Shown: positions 15,735-23,070 of the stretch, piece after piece
Layout: every line of letters begins with the position of its first letter
Numbering within the stretch: position 1 is the first letter of the stretch
DNA from: CAZKHG01 sp964552655
Lineage (GTDB): Bacteria; Bacteroidota; Bacteroidia; Bacteroidales; Tenuifilaceae
NCBI GenBank assembly: GCA_964552655.1
Contig: CAZKHG010000045.1
Coordinates: 1 to 28,379, forward strand
Length of the DNA: 28,379 bases
Reading direction: 5' to 3'
The notes under the pieces: model-generated
The model's database searches: none
The model's input: the letters and a program-made list of their open reading frames with translations, nothing else
Told to the model about the DNA's origin: nothing
Program-made: the position numbers and the translations under genes

Positions 15735-17015
15735 CTACCAGGCAAACAACGGAAAATCCTTCATCAGCTTATTTACTTCAACCCGAACTTCAGCAATTAC
15801 TGAATCATTGTCAATATTGGATATCACCTTATCAATAAAATCAACAATTAATGCCATGTGGTTTTCTTTCAGGCCACGGGTAGTAATTGCCGAGGTACCA
15901 ACTCTTATGCCGGAAGCCTGAAAGGGCGAACGTGTATCAAACGGAACCATGTTCTTATTAATGGTGATATCGGCTTTTACCAGCGTATTTTCAACCTTTT
16001 TCCCGGAAATATCGGGGAATTTGGTGCGGAGATCAATCAACAATAAGTGATTATCCGTACCACCGGAAACCACCTTGTACCCTTTGGCTACAAAAGCGTT
16101 GGCCATCGCAACGGCATTCTTTTTCACCTGTAGCTGATATTCCTTAAATTCAGGGGTAAGCGCTTCTCCGAATGAAACCGCCTTGGACGCAATTACATGC
16201 TCAAGCGGACCACCCTGTGTGCCGGGGAATACGCTGCCGTTGATCACCTGTGACATCATCTTTATCTCTCCTTTTGGAGTGGTTAACCCCCATGGATTTT
16301 GAAAATCCTTGCCCATCAGTATTATACCACCTCTTGGACCACGTAAGGTTTTATGTGTTGTTGATGTTACAATGTGAGCGTATTTTACAGGGTTTTCCAG
16401 CAATCCGGCGGCGATTAATCCAGCTGGATGCGCCATATCAACCATTAAAAGGGCGCCAACCTTATCGGCGATATCACGCATACGCTTATAGTCCCATTCC
16501 CTGGAATATGCAGATGCGCCGCCAACTATAAGTTTTGGTTTATGCTCAATGGCCATTTTCTCCATCATATCATAGTCAACCAGCCCGGTTTCTTCTTTAA
16601 CCTGATAGGAAACGGCTTTATACCACAACCCCGAGAAATTAACAGGCGAACCGTGGGAGAGGTGACCGCCATGCGCCAGATCCAGCCCGAGAAAAGTATC
16701 GCCAGGTTTCATAACGGCCATAAAAACGGCCATATTGGCCTGGGCCCCTGAATGTGGCTGAACGTTGGCGTAATCAGCGTTAAAAAGTTTTTTTAACCGG
16801 TCAATGGCCAGCTGCTCGCTTTGGTCAACAACCTCGCAACCACCATAATACCTAGCTCCGGGATAACCCTCAGCGTATTTATTGGTGAGAACAGACCCCA
16901 TGGCTTCCAGCACCTGGGGGCTAACGAAATTTTCTGAGGCAATAAGCTCTATTCCATGCATCTGTCTATTTCGTTCTTTCTCAATTATGTCAAAAATTTC
17001 TTTATCGCGTTGCAT
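15735..17015 (-). CDS. glyA: Serine hydroxymethyltransferase
   Basis: This cytoplasmic PLP enzyme interconverts serine and glycine with tetrahydrofolate and is the main source of one-carbon units. The 426-residue reading from the ATG at 17015 begins MQRDKEIFDIIEKERNRQ, the usual family start, and has the standard length. A longer reading from 17075 would add 20 residues that family members lack, and a candidate -7 element lies inside that extension. Motifs include GIELIASENF, NKYAEGYPGARYYGG, NVQPHSGAQAN, the PLP-lysine motif TSTTHKTLRGPRGG (lysine at about 222) and GVRVGT-like SGIRVGTSAITTRG. It is a single-gene unit, transcribed towards the strong bidirectional hairpin. Confidence 0.97.
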   Translation of the reverse strand: MQRDKEIFDIIEKERNRQMHGIELIASENFVSPQVLEAMGSVLTNKYAEGYPGARYYGGCEVVDQSEQLAIDRLKKLFNADYANVQPHSGAQANMAVFMAVMKPGDTFLGLDLAHGGHLSHGSPVNFSGLWYKAVSYQVKEETGLVDYDMMEKMAIEHKPKLIVGGASAYSREWDYKRMRDIADKVGALLMVDMAHPAGLIAAGLLENPVKYAHIVTSTTHKTLRGPRGGIILMGKDFQNPWGLTTPKGEIKMMSQVINGSVFPGTQGGPLEHVIASKAVSFGEALTPEFKEYQLQVKKNAVAMANAFVAKGYKVVSGGTDNHLLLIDLRTKFPDISGKKVENTLVKADITINKNMVPFDTRSPFQASGIRVGTSAITTRGLKENHMALIVDFIDKVISNIDNDSVIAEVRVEVNKLMKDFPLFAW

Positions 17016-17040
17016 TTTGATTGTAGTTTGATTTTGGGCA

Positions 17041-17048
17041 CAAAAATA
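17041..17048 (-). promoter_or_regulatory. Candidate -7 promoter element of glyA
   Basis: The minus strand reads TATTTTTG here, an exact TANNTTTG match, 25 nt upstream of the ATG at 17015. A TTTG lies 14 nt further upstream, somewhat closer than usual. The position supports the shorter glyA start, because transcription from here could not include the ATG at 17075. Confidence 0.4.
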
Positions 17049-17195
17049 ACCCTTTTTGATTTCAAAAATCAGCATCCTGCTGAAAAACAGTTTATTTTTA
17101 GTATTTGATTTTGCGTTTAAACGTTTTTTAACAGGATCAATCCAATTAATTGTCAGGCAAATTCTAACTTAGCTGTTTTGTAACTGGTTAACGGA

Positions 17196-18005
17196 TTGTT
17201 AAAGTTGATACATGTGCTGAGAATTCTATGGGATTATTTGATTTTTCGCCTAAATTCGAAGCCCAGAAAAGGGTATGGGATTCATTCACCATTCCTTTTT
17301 GAACTTTACACAAAAGTTATTGATGCTGAAATTCAATCCGAGTTCTTTGATGTTATTGAGAATACCCGTAAAGAGTTGAAAAATAGTACCGATTATATCA
17401 ATTCTTTCCAATTTGGTGCAGGATCAAATTATAAAAATAACACCCATAGGGTAAAGGATATTGCTAAAGCTGCGCCTGTTTCTCCCAGTCTTGGCAAACT
17501 GCTTTTCAGGTTAGTTAACTATTTTAAGCCTGAGAATATTATTGAGCTGGGAACATCCCTGGGCTTAAGTTCACTTTACCTGGCAGCAGCCAATCCCGAT
17601 TCTAACGTGTTTACCATTGAGGGAAATAAAGAGTTGAGTGCAATTGCACAAACGAATGTCAAAAAGGTTGGTTTAGAAAATATCAGTTTTATTTGCGGTG
17701 ATTTTTCCGATAAATTCCCTGAGTTATTGAATGGAATTAACAGGGTTGATTTTGCTTTTATTGATGGCGATCATTCCGAAGAATCAACAATTAAGAACTT
17801 TCATTTGTTGAAATCAAAATCATGGGAAAATACTGTTATTGTAATTGATGATATTCGTTGGAGCAGAGGGATGTTCAAAGCCTGGAAGTTGATTGTAAGT
17901 GATAATGATGTAGGCATTTCGTTAGATCTTTTTCGATGTGGGGTTGTTTTCTTCCGTAAGGGTATTGTCAAGCAACATTTTAATTTACGATTTGGGCCAT
18001 ATTAA
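17196..18005 (+). CDS. Class I SAM-dependent methyltransferase (O-methyltransferase-like)
   Basis: This 269-residue protein has the SAM-binding glycine loop IIELGTSLGLSSLYLAAA (about 115-132), followed by an acidic strand-2 end (NVFTIEGNK), CGDFSD and FAFIDGDHSEESTIKNF. These are features of the Methyltransf_24/O-methyltransferase group. The N-terminal helix with KGYGIHSPFLFELYTKVI is a recurrent signature of a Bacteroidota subgroup of unknown substrate. No in-frame ATG exists before that conserved segment and an in-frame TAA lies at 17181-17183, so the start is non-ATG: TTG at 17196 is favoured, with TTG 17205 or GTG 17214 as alternatives. It lies 44 nt upstream of the ABC ATPase and may be co-transcribed with it. 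Confidence 0.82.
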   Translation: MLKLIHVLRILWDYLIFRLNSKPRKGYGIHSPFLFELYTKVIDAEIQSEFFDVIENTRKELKNSTDYINSFQFGAGSNYKNNTHRVKDIAKAAPVSPSLGKLLFRLVNYFKPENIIELGTSLGLSSLYLAAANPDSNVFTIEGNKELSAIAQTNVKKVGLENISFICGDFSDKFPELLNGINRVDFAFIDGDHSEESTIKNFHLLKSKSWENTVIVIDDIRWSRGMFKAWKLIVSDNDVGISLDLFRCGVVFFRKGIVKQHFNLRFGPY

Positions 18006-18049
18006 AAATAATAGTACAGAAAAGTAATTTTTATAAAACACGAATTGAC

Positions 18050-18787
18050 ATGTCAAATTTGATTACACTTAAAAACCTGAAGAAATACTACAAGGTTGGA
18101 ACCGTTGTTGTTAAAGCGCTAAAAGGGGTTGATTTAACAATCAATAAGAATGAATATGTGGCTATAATGGGGCCATCCGGTTCGGGCAAATCCACCCTGA
18201 TGAATATTATTGGTTGCCTCGATACACCAACTGATGGTGAATACATTCTCAACGGGACTAACGTAAGCAATATGGACGACGACCGTTTGGCTGAAATCAG
18301 GAACAAGGAGATTGGGTTTGTTTTTCAGACCTTTAACCTGTTGCCCAGGTATTCAGCACTCGAAAATGTGATGTTACCCCTGATTTATGCCGGAGTTGGT
18401 AAAGAGGATCGGGTAAAAAGAGCTATTGAAACACTTGGCAACGTGAGTCTTGGTGACAGGATGGAGCACAAACCCAATGAGCTCTCTGGAGGTCAGCGCC
18501 AGAGGGTGGCCGTAGCGCGGGCGCTGGTTAACAAACCCTCCATTATCCTTGCCGATGAGCCAACTGGTAACCTTGATTCCAAAACCTCGGTGGATATTAT
18601 GAACCTTTTTGAGGAAATTTATGAACTTGGGAACACCATAATTGTTGTTACACACGAAGAGGATATTGCCCGTCATGCACGTCGGATTGTCAGATTGCGC
18701 GATGGGATGATTGAATCCGATGAAATTAATCCAAATCCAATTCTTATTCAGAAAGTTGATTTAACAGTTGAAGAGAACAATAGTTAA
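18050..18787 (+). CDS. ABC transporter ATP-binding protein, LolD/MacB type
   Basis: This 245-residue ATPase has every expected motif: Walker A GPSGSGKST (about 42-50), Q-loop FVFQTFNLLPRYSALENVMLPL, signature LSGGQRQRVAVARAL, Walker B IILADEPTGNLDSKTS and H-loop VVTHEEDIARHARR. The sequence TFNLLPRYSALENVMLPL is characteristic of the LolD/MacB/FtsE group, which works with FtsX-like permeases in lipoprotein release, peptide or macrolide export. No permease gene adjoins it, so it must pair with a partner encoded elsewhere. Its TAA stop shares one base with the ATG of the adenosyltransferase gene, implying translational coupling. The start is ATG at 18050. Confidence 0.93.
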   Translation: MSNLITLKNLKKYYKVGTVVVKALKGVDLTINKNEYVAIMGPSGSGKSTLMNIIGCLDTPTDGEYILNGTNVSNMDDDRLAEIRNKEIGFVFQTFNLLPRYSALENVMLPLIYAGVGKEDRVKRAIETLGNVSLGDRMEHKPNELSGGQRQRVAVARALVNKPSIILADEPTGNLDSKTSVDIMNLFEEIYELGNTIIVVTHEEDIARHARRIVRLRDGMIESDEINPNPILIQKVDLTVEENNS

Positions 18788-19335
18788 TGAAGATATACAC
18801 CAAAACGGGGGATAAAGGGGAAACCTCCTTAATAGGAGGGAAGCGGGTTCCAAAATATCACCAAAGAATTGAAGCTTACGGAACAGTTGATGAACTAATC
18901 GCTTTCACTGGTCTGCTTCGCGACCAAGGTATTGATGAACCAATCAAATCATTTCTGGTCGAGATACAAGACAGGTTGATGATCTGCGCATCTATTCTTG
19001 CGGCAGATTGTGAGGATTGCAATGTTAAATTACCAAGAATCTTACCTGAAGATATTGAAAGTGTAGAAAAACAGATTGATGCAATGGATAATGAGCTTGC
19101 TCCATTGAATTCATTCATCCTGCCCGGGGGGCATCAGGCGGTTTCCATTTGCCATGTTTGCCGTACGGTTTGCCGCAGGGCTGAAAGGATAATAATTAAA
19201 CTTTCCGAAAATACACCTGTACCGGAACTTCTTATTCAATACATCAACCGCATCAGCGATTATTACTTTACCCTTTCCAGAAAAATTGCTAAAGATTTAA
19301 AAGTGCAACAAATAAATTGGAAACCCCGTTTGTAG
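18787..19335 (+). CDS. pduO: PduO-type cob(I)alamin adenosyltransferase
   Basis: This 182-residue enzyme transfers the adenosyl group of ATP to cob(I)alamin to make adenosylcobalamin, the cofactor of enzymes such as methylmalonyl-CoA mutase. The N-terminal ATP-binding motif is clear (KIYTKTGDKGETSLIGGKRV), followed by RIEAYGTVDEL. The C-terminal part has FILPGGHQAVSICHVCRTVCRRAER, the family signature with an unusual pair of cysteines in place of LHxAR. The length is standard for the family. Its ATG overlaps the stop of the ABC ATPase by one base. No cobalamin riboswitch or other B12 gene was recognised in the window. Confidence 0.93.
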   Translation: MKIYTKTGDKGETSLIGGKRVPKYHQRIEAYGTVDELIAFTGLLRDQGIDEPIKSFLVEIQDRLMICASILAADCEDCNVKLPRILPEDIESVEKQIDAMDNELAPLNSFILPGGHQAVSICHVCRTVCRRAERIIIKLSENTPVPELLIQYINRISDYYFTLSRKIAKDLKVQQINWKPRL

Positions 19336-19357
19336 TATAATAATTTTTTTATATTTG
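19329..19357 (+). promoter_or_regulatory. Candidate Bacteroidota promoter of the DUF2795 gene
   Basis: TTTG (19329-19332, overlapping the last codons of the adenosyltransferase gene) and TATATTTG (19350-19357, exact TANNTTTG) are separated by 17 nt. This gives both elements and would leave a leader of about 55 nt before the ATG at 19419. It is the best promoter candidate in the window. Confidence 0.55.
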
Positions 19358-19418
19358 CAAATAATTCGGTTTTTAATCAATTTATTGGTTATCAATTAGT
19401 TAATAATTTTTTTGCATT

Positions 19419-19640
19419 ATGTATTGGACACTTGAACTTGCATCAAAGCTTGAAGACGCCCCTTGGCCAGCAACCAAAGAGGAGCTAATCGATTATGCTA
19501 TCCGATCAGGCGCACCAATGGAAGTAATTGAAAACTTACAGGAGCTTGAGGAGGAAGCTGAAGTTTATGAGAGCATCGAAGACATCTGGCCTGATTACCC
19601 AACCAAAGAGGATTTTTTCTTTAACGAAGATGAATATTGA
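19419..19640 (+). CDS. DUF2795 family small acidic protein
   Basis: This 73-residue protein starts at the ATG at 19419. It opens MYWTLELASKLEDAPWPATKEELIDYAIRSGAP, the DUF2795 pattern in which a short alpha-helical domain contains LE-APWPATKEEL-DYA-R-GAP. The rest is strongly acidic (NLQELEEEAEVYESIEDIWPDYP, then DFFFNEDEY). It is widespread in Bacteroidota as a short cytoplasmic protein of unknown function; a role in regulation or protein binding would be a guess. It has its own promoter candidate and a hairpin terminator directly after the stop codon, so it is an independent, possibly well-expressed transcript. Confidence 0.9.
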   Translation: MYWTLELASKLEDAPWPATKEELIDYAIRSGAPMEVIENLQELEEEAEVYESIEDIWPDYPTKEDFFFNEDEY

Positions 19641-19663
19641 AAAGAGGCCGTAAGGCCTCTTTT
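19640..19663 (+). terminator. Rho-independent terminator of the DUF2795 gene
   Basis: A 10-bp stem (AAAAGAGGCC, 19640-19649; GGCCTCTTTT, 19654-19663) with a 4-nt loop begins at the last base of the TGA stop and is followed by ATTTTAA. It is compact and GC-rich at the loop end. Confidence 0.88.
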
Positions 19664-19769
19664 ATTTTAATAGATGGAGTTTTATTAACCGACCAACGAT
19701 TTAAGAATGATGTTTTGAGTTCAAAAATCAGAAATCTGTATTCTTGGTTTATAAAGGATTTTTTAAAAT

Positions 19770-21308
19770 TTACTTTGACATTGTTGTAAATATCAACCTC
19801 TTTTCCGCCTTTTGCAGCTCCTTTGAAGCCACCTTTTTAAAGCCCCTGGTTTTTACCAGAACTTCTTCCAGGCTGTTTCTGATAAACTCATACCCATCCT
19901 GATTATAGGTTTGAAGTTTCTCGAATTCCTCAGTTTGGGCATTTGCCTGAAGGGTTTCCACACCAAAAGGTTCAGCGCATTCAAATTCATCGTCAATTTC
20001 AATGACTTTATTAACCATATTTTCGGCAATGTAGTAGCTGTCTTTAAGCAAAACCCTTTCCCCGCTTGCAATGTAGTAGATCAAACGGACGTAACAAGGT
20101 TTGTTTGCCCTCAGATATATTTTGAGTTTCTCGCCTTCGGTGAAAAGCAGGTTGTCGTCCCCTTTGTTTGTCCAAACCTCAACGTTCAGATCACCCTTAA
20201 CCAGCTCGTTTTGACCAAAAACCCTCATTTTCGATGCTGCCTCTTCAAAGTTCTCGGGCATATAGTTTACATTGTTATTCTGAAACCAGGAAAGTGGTAT
20301 AAATGCTTCTGCAGTTGCAATTATTTTACCACTCAAATCTTTCATAGTTCCAATGATCTTGATTTCATTAGGCTCTTTCCAAAAGGTGCCGGTGAGCACA
20401 TAACCTTTAGCTCCTGCGCTGCTTTCTGTTTCAACTGCATACCCGCTTTCACTTACAAGTTTTGATGCCAATGATTGGCTAAGCCTTCGGGAAAGTTCAC
20501 TGGCCATTTTTGTGTCCTGGTATGTAAAGTTGGTCAGGAATACTGGCGATGGAACTTTACCGGTCTGGAGTTTTAATCCGCGGGCAAGAAAGAAACTTGC
20601 CTCATCAGCAGTATTCCCTGCACTTTTTTGAGCACTACGGATAATATCTCCGGTAGATGTACTAATCATCGCTGATCGCTGATTCTGAATATCTGCTTCG
20701 GTAACATTTCCGGCTTTAAGTGCAAGTAAGATCTTCTGTGCCTGCTCAATGCCTGGTAATGCATTACTAGCCTCGAGGCTTGCTTTAAGTGCACGTTGAA
20801 CATCATTATTTGATAAAGCGGTTTTTGCCTCTTCAATTTTTTGCGTAGCTGAAGTGAGCCCGCTCTCTATCAACCCTTTGTAATAGGTATAAAGATCATT
20901 CTTTTTTGCATACGCAATTGCATACCCTGTTTTGGATTTCTGGTCATAAATGGTTTCAATTTTTAACCCGGTAAGCTCCATCGAAGAGGAAGCGGAGTAA
21001 ACGCTCGAAAACTTTCGTTGAAGTTTCTCATTGTTTTCTGTTACCTCCTGGGTTGCCTGACTTTGTACCTTAACCTGAACATACTCAATCAGCTGACCTT
21101 TTGCGTAACCTGAAATGCGGTTTAGGATATCCTGCGGGTTTTCATTATTTGAATTTTTCTCTGTTGCGTACCCAACAAGGTATTCATTATCGGGGTATCG
21201 GAGCTTGCGTTTTGTATCATCTGCCCAATCTGGAATTTGGCTATAAATGATGTAAGAATTGAAAAGCAGTATGCAAAGAAATGTACTTTTTACCCAAAAC
21301 TTTTTCAT
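19770..21308 (-). CDS. LPP20-like / DUF4384 secreted envelope protein
   Basis: This 512-residue protein has a signal peptide (about 1-23, cleavage near IIYS|Q). Its cysteine is inside the hydrophobic core, not in a lipobox, so it is probably soluble in the periplasm. Residues about 27-150 resemble the LPP20 domain (IPDWADDTKRKLRYPDNEYLVGYAT, then GYAIAYAKKNDLYTYYK). A helical spacer with alternating Ala/Glu residues (150-230) is followed by a FlgO/curli-assembly-like region (about 245-360; FLTNFTYQDTKMASELSRRLSQSLASKL). A DUF4384 domain follows (about 375-460; LNVEVWTNKGDDNLLFTEGEKLKIYLRANKPCYVRLIYYIASGER, written here as its visible pattern of strands). The combination points to an envelope-associated role; the exact function is unknown. 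It is separated from gmk by a terminator, so it needs its own promoter, which I could not identify. Confidence 0.8.
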   Translation of the reverse strand: MKKFWVKSTFLCILLFNSYIIYSQIPDWADDTKRKLRYPDNEYLVGYATEKNSNNENPQDILNRISGYAKGQLIEYVQVKVQSQATQEVTENNEKLQRKFSSVYSASSSMELTGLKIETIYDQKSKTGYAIAYAKKNDLYTYYKGLIESGLTSATQKIEEAKTALSNNDVQRALKASLEASNALPGIEQAQKILLALKAGNVTEADIQNQRSAMISTSTGDIIRSAQKSAGNTADEASFFLARGLKLQTGKVPSPVFLTNFTYQDTKMASELSRRLSQSLASKLVSESGYAVETESSAGAKGYVLTGTFWKEPNEIKIIGTMKDLSGKIIATAEAFIPLSWFQNNNVNYMPENFEEAASKMRVFGQNELVKGDLNVEVWTNKGDDNLLFTEGEKLKIYLRANKPCYVRLIYYIASGERVLLKDSYYIAENMVNKVIEIDDEFECAEPFGVETLQANAQTEEFEKLQTYNQDGYEFIRNSLEEVLVKTRGFKKVASKELQKAEKRLIFTTMSK

Positions 21309-21344
21309 GGCTGTTTAATTTAGATTCGGATAGCATAAATTTAT

Positions 21345-21370
21345 AAAAAAAAAAGGAATAGAGAATTCCT
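21345..21370 (-). terminator. Rho-independent terminator of gmk
   Basis: On the minus strand a 6-bp stem (AGGAAT, loop TCTCT, ATTCCT; arms 21365-21370 and 21354-21359) is followed by a ten-base T-run (21345-21354). It lies 74 nt after the gmk stop and upstream of the LPP20-like gene, which it should uncouple from gmk. Confidence 0.75.
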
Positions 21371-21443
21371 CCGATCACATTTTCTTATTTCAGATATCAA
21401 ATTGTAATTGTATATAGTAAAAAAGTTAATGGGGTAACAAGCC

Positions 21444-22010
21444 CTATGATTTGATAAAATTCCTTACCAACGTCTCGGCTTTGGCCAGTGAATCGTTAAG
21501 TTTGTCGTTGATAATTATTTCATCAAATTTATCAGCATAGGTCATCTCCTCAGCGGCTTTTCCAACCCGCTTGGCAAGCGATTCAGGTGTTTCGGTACAC
21601 CTGGCTTCTAATCGTTGCTTTAAAATCTCAAGAGAGGGCGGACTTATAAAAACAGCAAGTGCTTGCTCCCCGAATATTTTTTTCAGGTTTACCCCACCCT
21701 TAACATCAACATCAAAAACCACATGATGATTCTTATCCCAGATTCTTTTTACTTCGGATTTTAAGGTTCCATAGCAGGTACCCGTGTAAACCTCCTCCCA
21801 CTCAATAAACTCATTATTTGCAACCCGTTTTAAAAAATCATCAAAGGAAATAAAGTAGTAATCCTTGCCATCAGTTTCATTTGAACGGGGTTTGCGGCTA
21901 GTAGCGGATATGGAGAATTCCAGATCAGGAATTTTGCTCAGGATATGCTTGACAATAGTGGTTTTACCAGAGCCTGACGGAGCGGAAAATATGAAAAGTT
22001 TGCCATTCAT
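21444..22010 (-). CDS. gmk: Guanylate kinase
   Basis: This essential cytoplasmic enzyme phosphorylates GMP to GDP with ATP. The 188-residue protein has the P-loop SAPSGSGKTT (about 9-18), the GMP-binding segment SISATSRKPRSNETDGKDYYFIS, EWEEVYTGTCYGT, the VVFDVDVKGGVNLKK strand and the LID region ARCTETPESLAKR. The length and motif order are standard. The ATG is at 22010. The yicC gene lies upstream with an 81-nt gap, an order common in bacteria, so the two may form one transcript; an AT-rich low-complexity repeat fills the gap. Confidence 0.97.
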   Translation of the reverse strand: MNGKLFIFSAPSGSGKTTIVKHILSKIPDLEFSISATSRKPRSNETDGKDYYFISFDDFLKRVANNEFIEWEEVYTGTCYGTLKSEVKRIWDKNHHVVFDVDVKGGVNLKKIFGEQALAVFISPPSLEILKQRLEARCTETPESLAKRVGKAAEEMTYADKFDEIIINDKLNDSLAKAETLVRNFIKS

Positions 22011-22020
22011 TACTATTGTT

Positions 22021-22072
22021 CAAAGTTTATAATTCAAAATTCAAAGTTAAAGGCTAAAGTTTAACGGTTAAA
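22021..22072. repeat. AT-rich low-complexity repeat in the yicC-gmk gap
   Basis: The spacer holds repeated variants of caaag-tt/aattcaaa and ttaaa-g (for example AATTCAAAATTCAAAGTTAAAGG). It is similar in style to the AT-rich leader of the phosphomannomutase gene. No ORF or stable hairpin was seen. Confidence 0.6.
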
Positions 22073-22091
22073 GAACCCGGAAATTCATGTA

Positions 22092-22970
22092 TTAAAGTAT
22101 ATTCAACACCTGTTCTTTTACCTTTTCCAGCTCATCCTTCATAAGCACCACTACTTTTTGGATGTCGGACTGGTTGGCTTTTGAACCCAGCGTGTTAATC
22201 TCCCGGCCAATTTCCTGGGTAATAAAACCCAGCTTTCTGCCTACCGGTTGATCCTCCTTCATGGTTTCAATGAAGTATTTACAATGGTTTCTTAAACGCA
22301 CTTTTTCCTCGGTGATATCCATTTTTTCCAGGTAGTAAATCATTTCCTGTTCAAGCCGGTCGGAATCAATTTTAATTTCATTTTTAATACTGGCCAGATT
22401 TTCATTTATTCTACTCCTGATATTCTCAATTCTTTGAGATTCGAAGGGTTCAACCTTGGTCAGCAAATTTTCTATCTGTTTTATCCGCTCTTCAATATCT
22501 TTCTCCAGTGCTAAACCCTCCTGTTGCCTGAATTGGGTGATTTTTTTAATGGCTTCTTCTATCCCTTTAAACAGGGATTCCCACTCTTCGTCGCTAACAC
22601 CAATCCGTTCCACTTTAAGCACATCGGGCAGTCGAAGTATTGCCTGAACAAGCGGCTCAGAGGAGACAGACAGGTTATTCTCCTTTGATATTTCGCGGAT
22701 CTGATCGAGGTAGGCCTTAAAGATGGCCCCATTTATAGGTGATGCGGTGGTTTCCCTTTTTTCCTCAACGTTAATATAAAAATCAACCTTACCGCGGATG
22801 AGTGAGCTGGATAATTTATTCCTGATCTCATACTCCTTATCCCTGTATGTATATGGAACCTTTACGTTCAAATCTAGCTGTTTGCTGTTTAGCGATTTTA
22901 TTTCGATGGAAATAGTTTTACCGTTAAACTGAACTTCGGCTTTTCCAAAGCCTGTCATAGATATCAACAT
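22092..22970 (-). CDS. yicC: YicC/YloC family endoribonuclease
   Basis: This 292-residue protein starts MLISMTGFGKAEVQFNGKTISIEIKSLNSK, the diagnostic start of the YicC family, and has the standard length. The C-terminal DUF1732 part is visible (LEQEMIYYLEKMDITEEKVRLRNHCKYF, then QPVGRKLGFITQEIGREINTLGSKANQSD), with the conserved GRKLDFL-QE--RE-NT-GSK signature, here GRKLGFITQEIGREINTLGSKA. Members of the family are metal-dependent endoribonucleases involved in RNA turnover. It precedes gmk in the same direction. The ATG at 22970 lies only 14 nt after an exact -7 element, so the leader may be very short. Confidence 0.95.
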   Translation of the reverse strand: MLISMTGFGKAEVQFNGKTISIEIKSLNSKQLDLNVKVPYTYRDKEYEIRNKLSSSLIRGKVDFYINVEEKRETTASPINGAIFKAYLDQIREISKENNLSVSSEPLVQAILRLPDVLKVERIGVSDEEWESLFKGIEEAIKKITQFRQQEGLALEKDIEERIKQIENLLTKVEPFESQRIENIRSRINENLASIKNEIKIDSDRLEQEMIYYLEKMDITEEKVRLRNHCKYFIETMKEDQPVGRKLGFITQEIGREINTLGSKANQSDIQKVVVLMKDELEKVKEQVLNIL

Positions 22971-22984
22971 AGAATTGTTTTTTA

Positions 22985-22992
22985 CAAAGGTA
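22985..22992 (-). promoter_or_regulatory. Candidate -7 promoter element of yicC-gmk
   Basis: The minus strand reads TACCTTTG here, an exact TANNTTTG match. A weak -33 candidate (TTAG) lies 18 nt further upstream, inside the adjacent fold-back repeat. The ATG at 22970 is so close that the leader would be about 8 nt. Confidence 0.42.
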
Positions 22993-23008
22993 GTTTTTTT
23001 ATTTTTAA

Positions 23009-23060
23009 CGCTAAGTTGCTACACTGCAAAGATTTTATTCTTAGCGCCTTTGTGTCATTG
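23009..23060. repeat. Fold-back intergenic repeat, relative of the one at 26761-26808
   Basis: CGCTAAG (23009-23015) and CTTAGCG (23040-23046) are inverted with a 24-nt loop. The right arm continues CCTTTGTG, giving CTTAGCGCCTTTGTG; the element at 26761-26808 contains CTTAGAGCCCTTTGTG. The shared string suggests a dispersed intergenic element. Confidence 0.5.
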
Positions 23061-23070
23061 CGATTGATCT

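Noticed and set aside
17016..17075. 20-residue N-terminal extension of GlyA
   Set aside because: It is not part of the family, and a -7 element lies within it; the ATG at 17015 gives the standard start and length.
18005..18787. Cobalamin riboswitch upstream of the adenosyltransferase
   Set aside because: The gene is preceded by the ABC ATPase with a one-base overlap, and no B12-box-like conserved string or multi-stem leader was seen in the 44-nt gap before the ATPase.
19911..20465. 184-residue plus-strand ORF
   Set aside because: It is antisense to the LPP20/DUF4384 gene, has a composition rich in Phe and Cys typical of shadow frames, and shows no recognisable motif.
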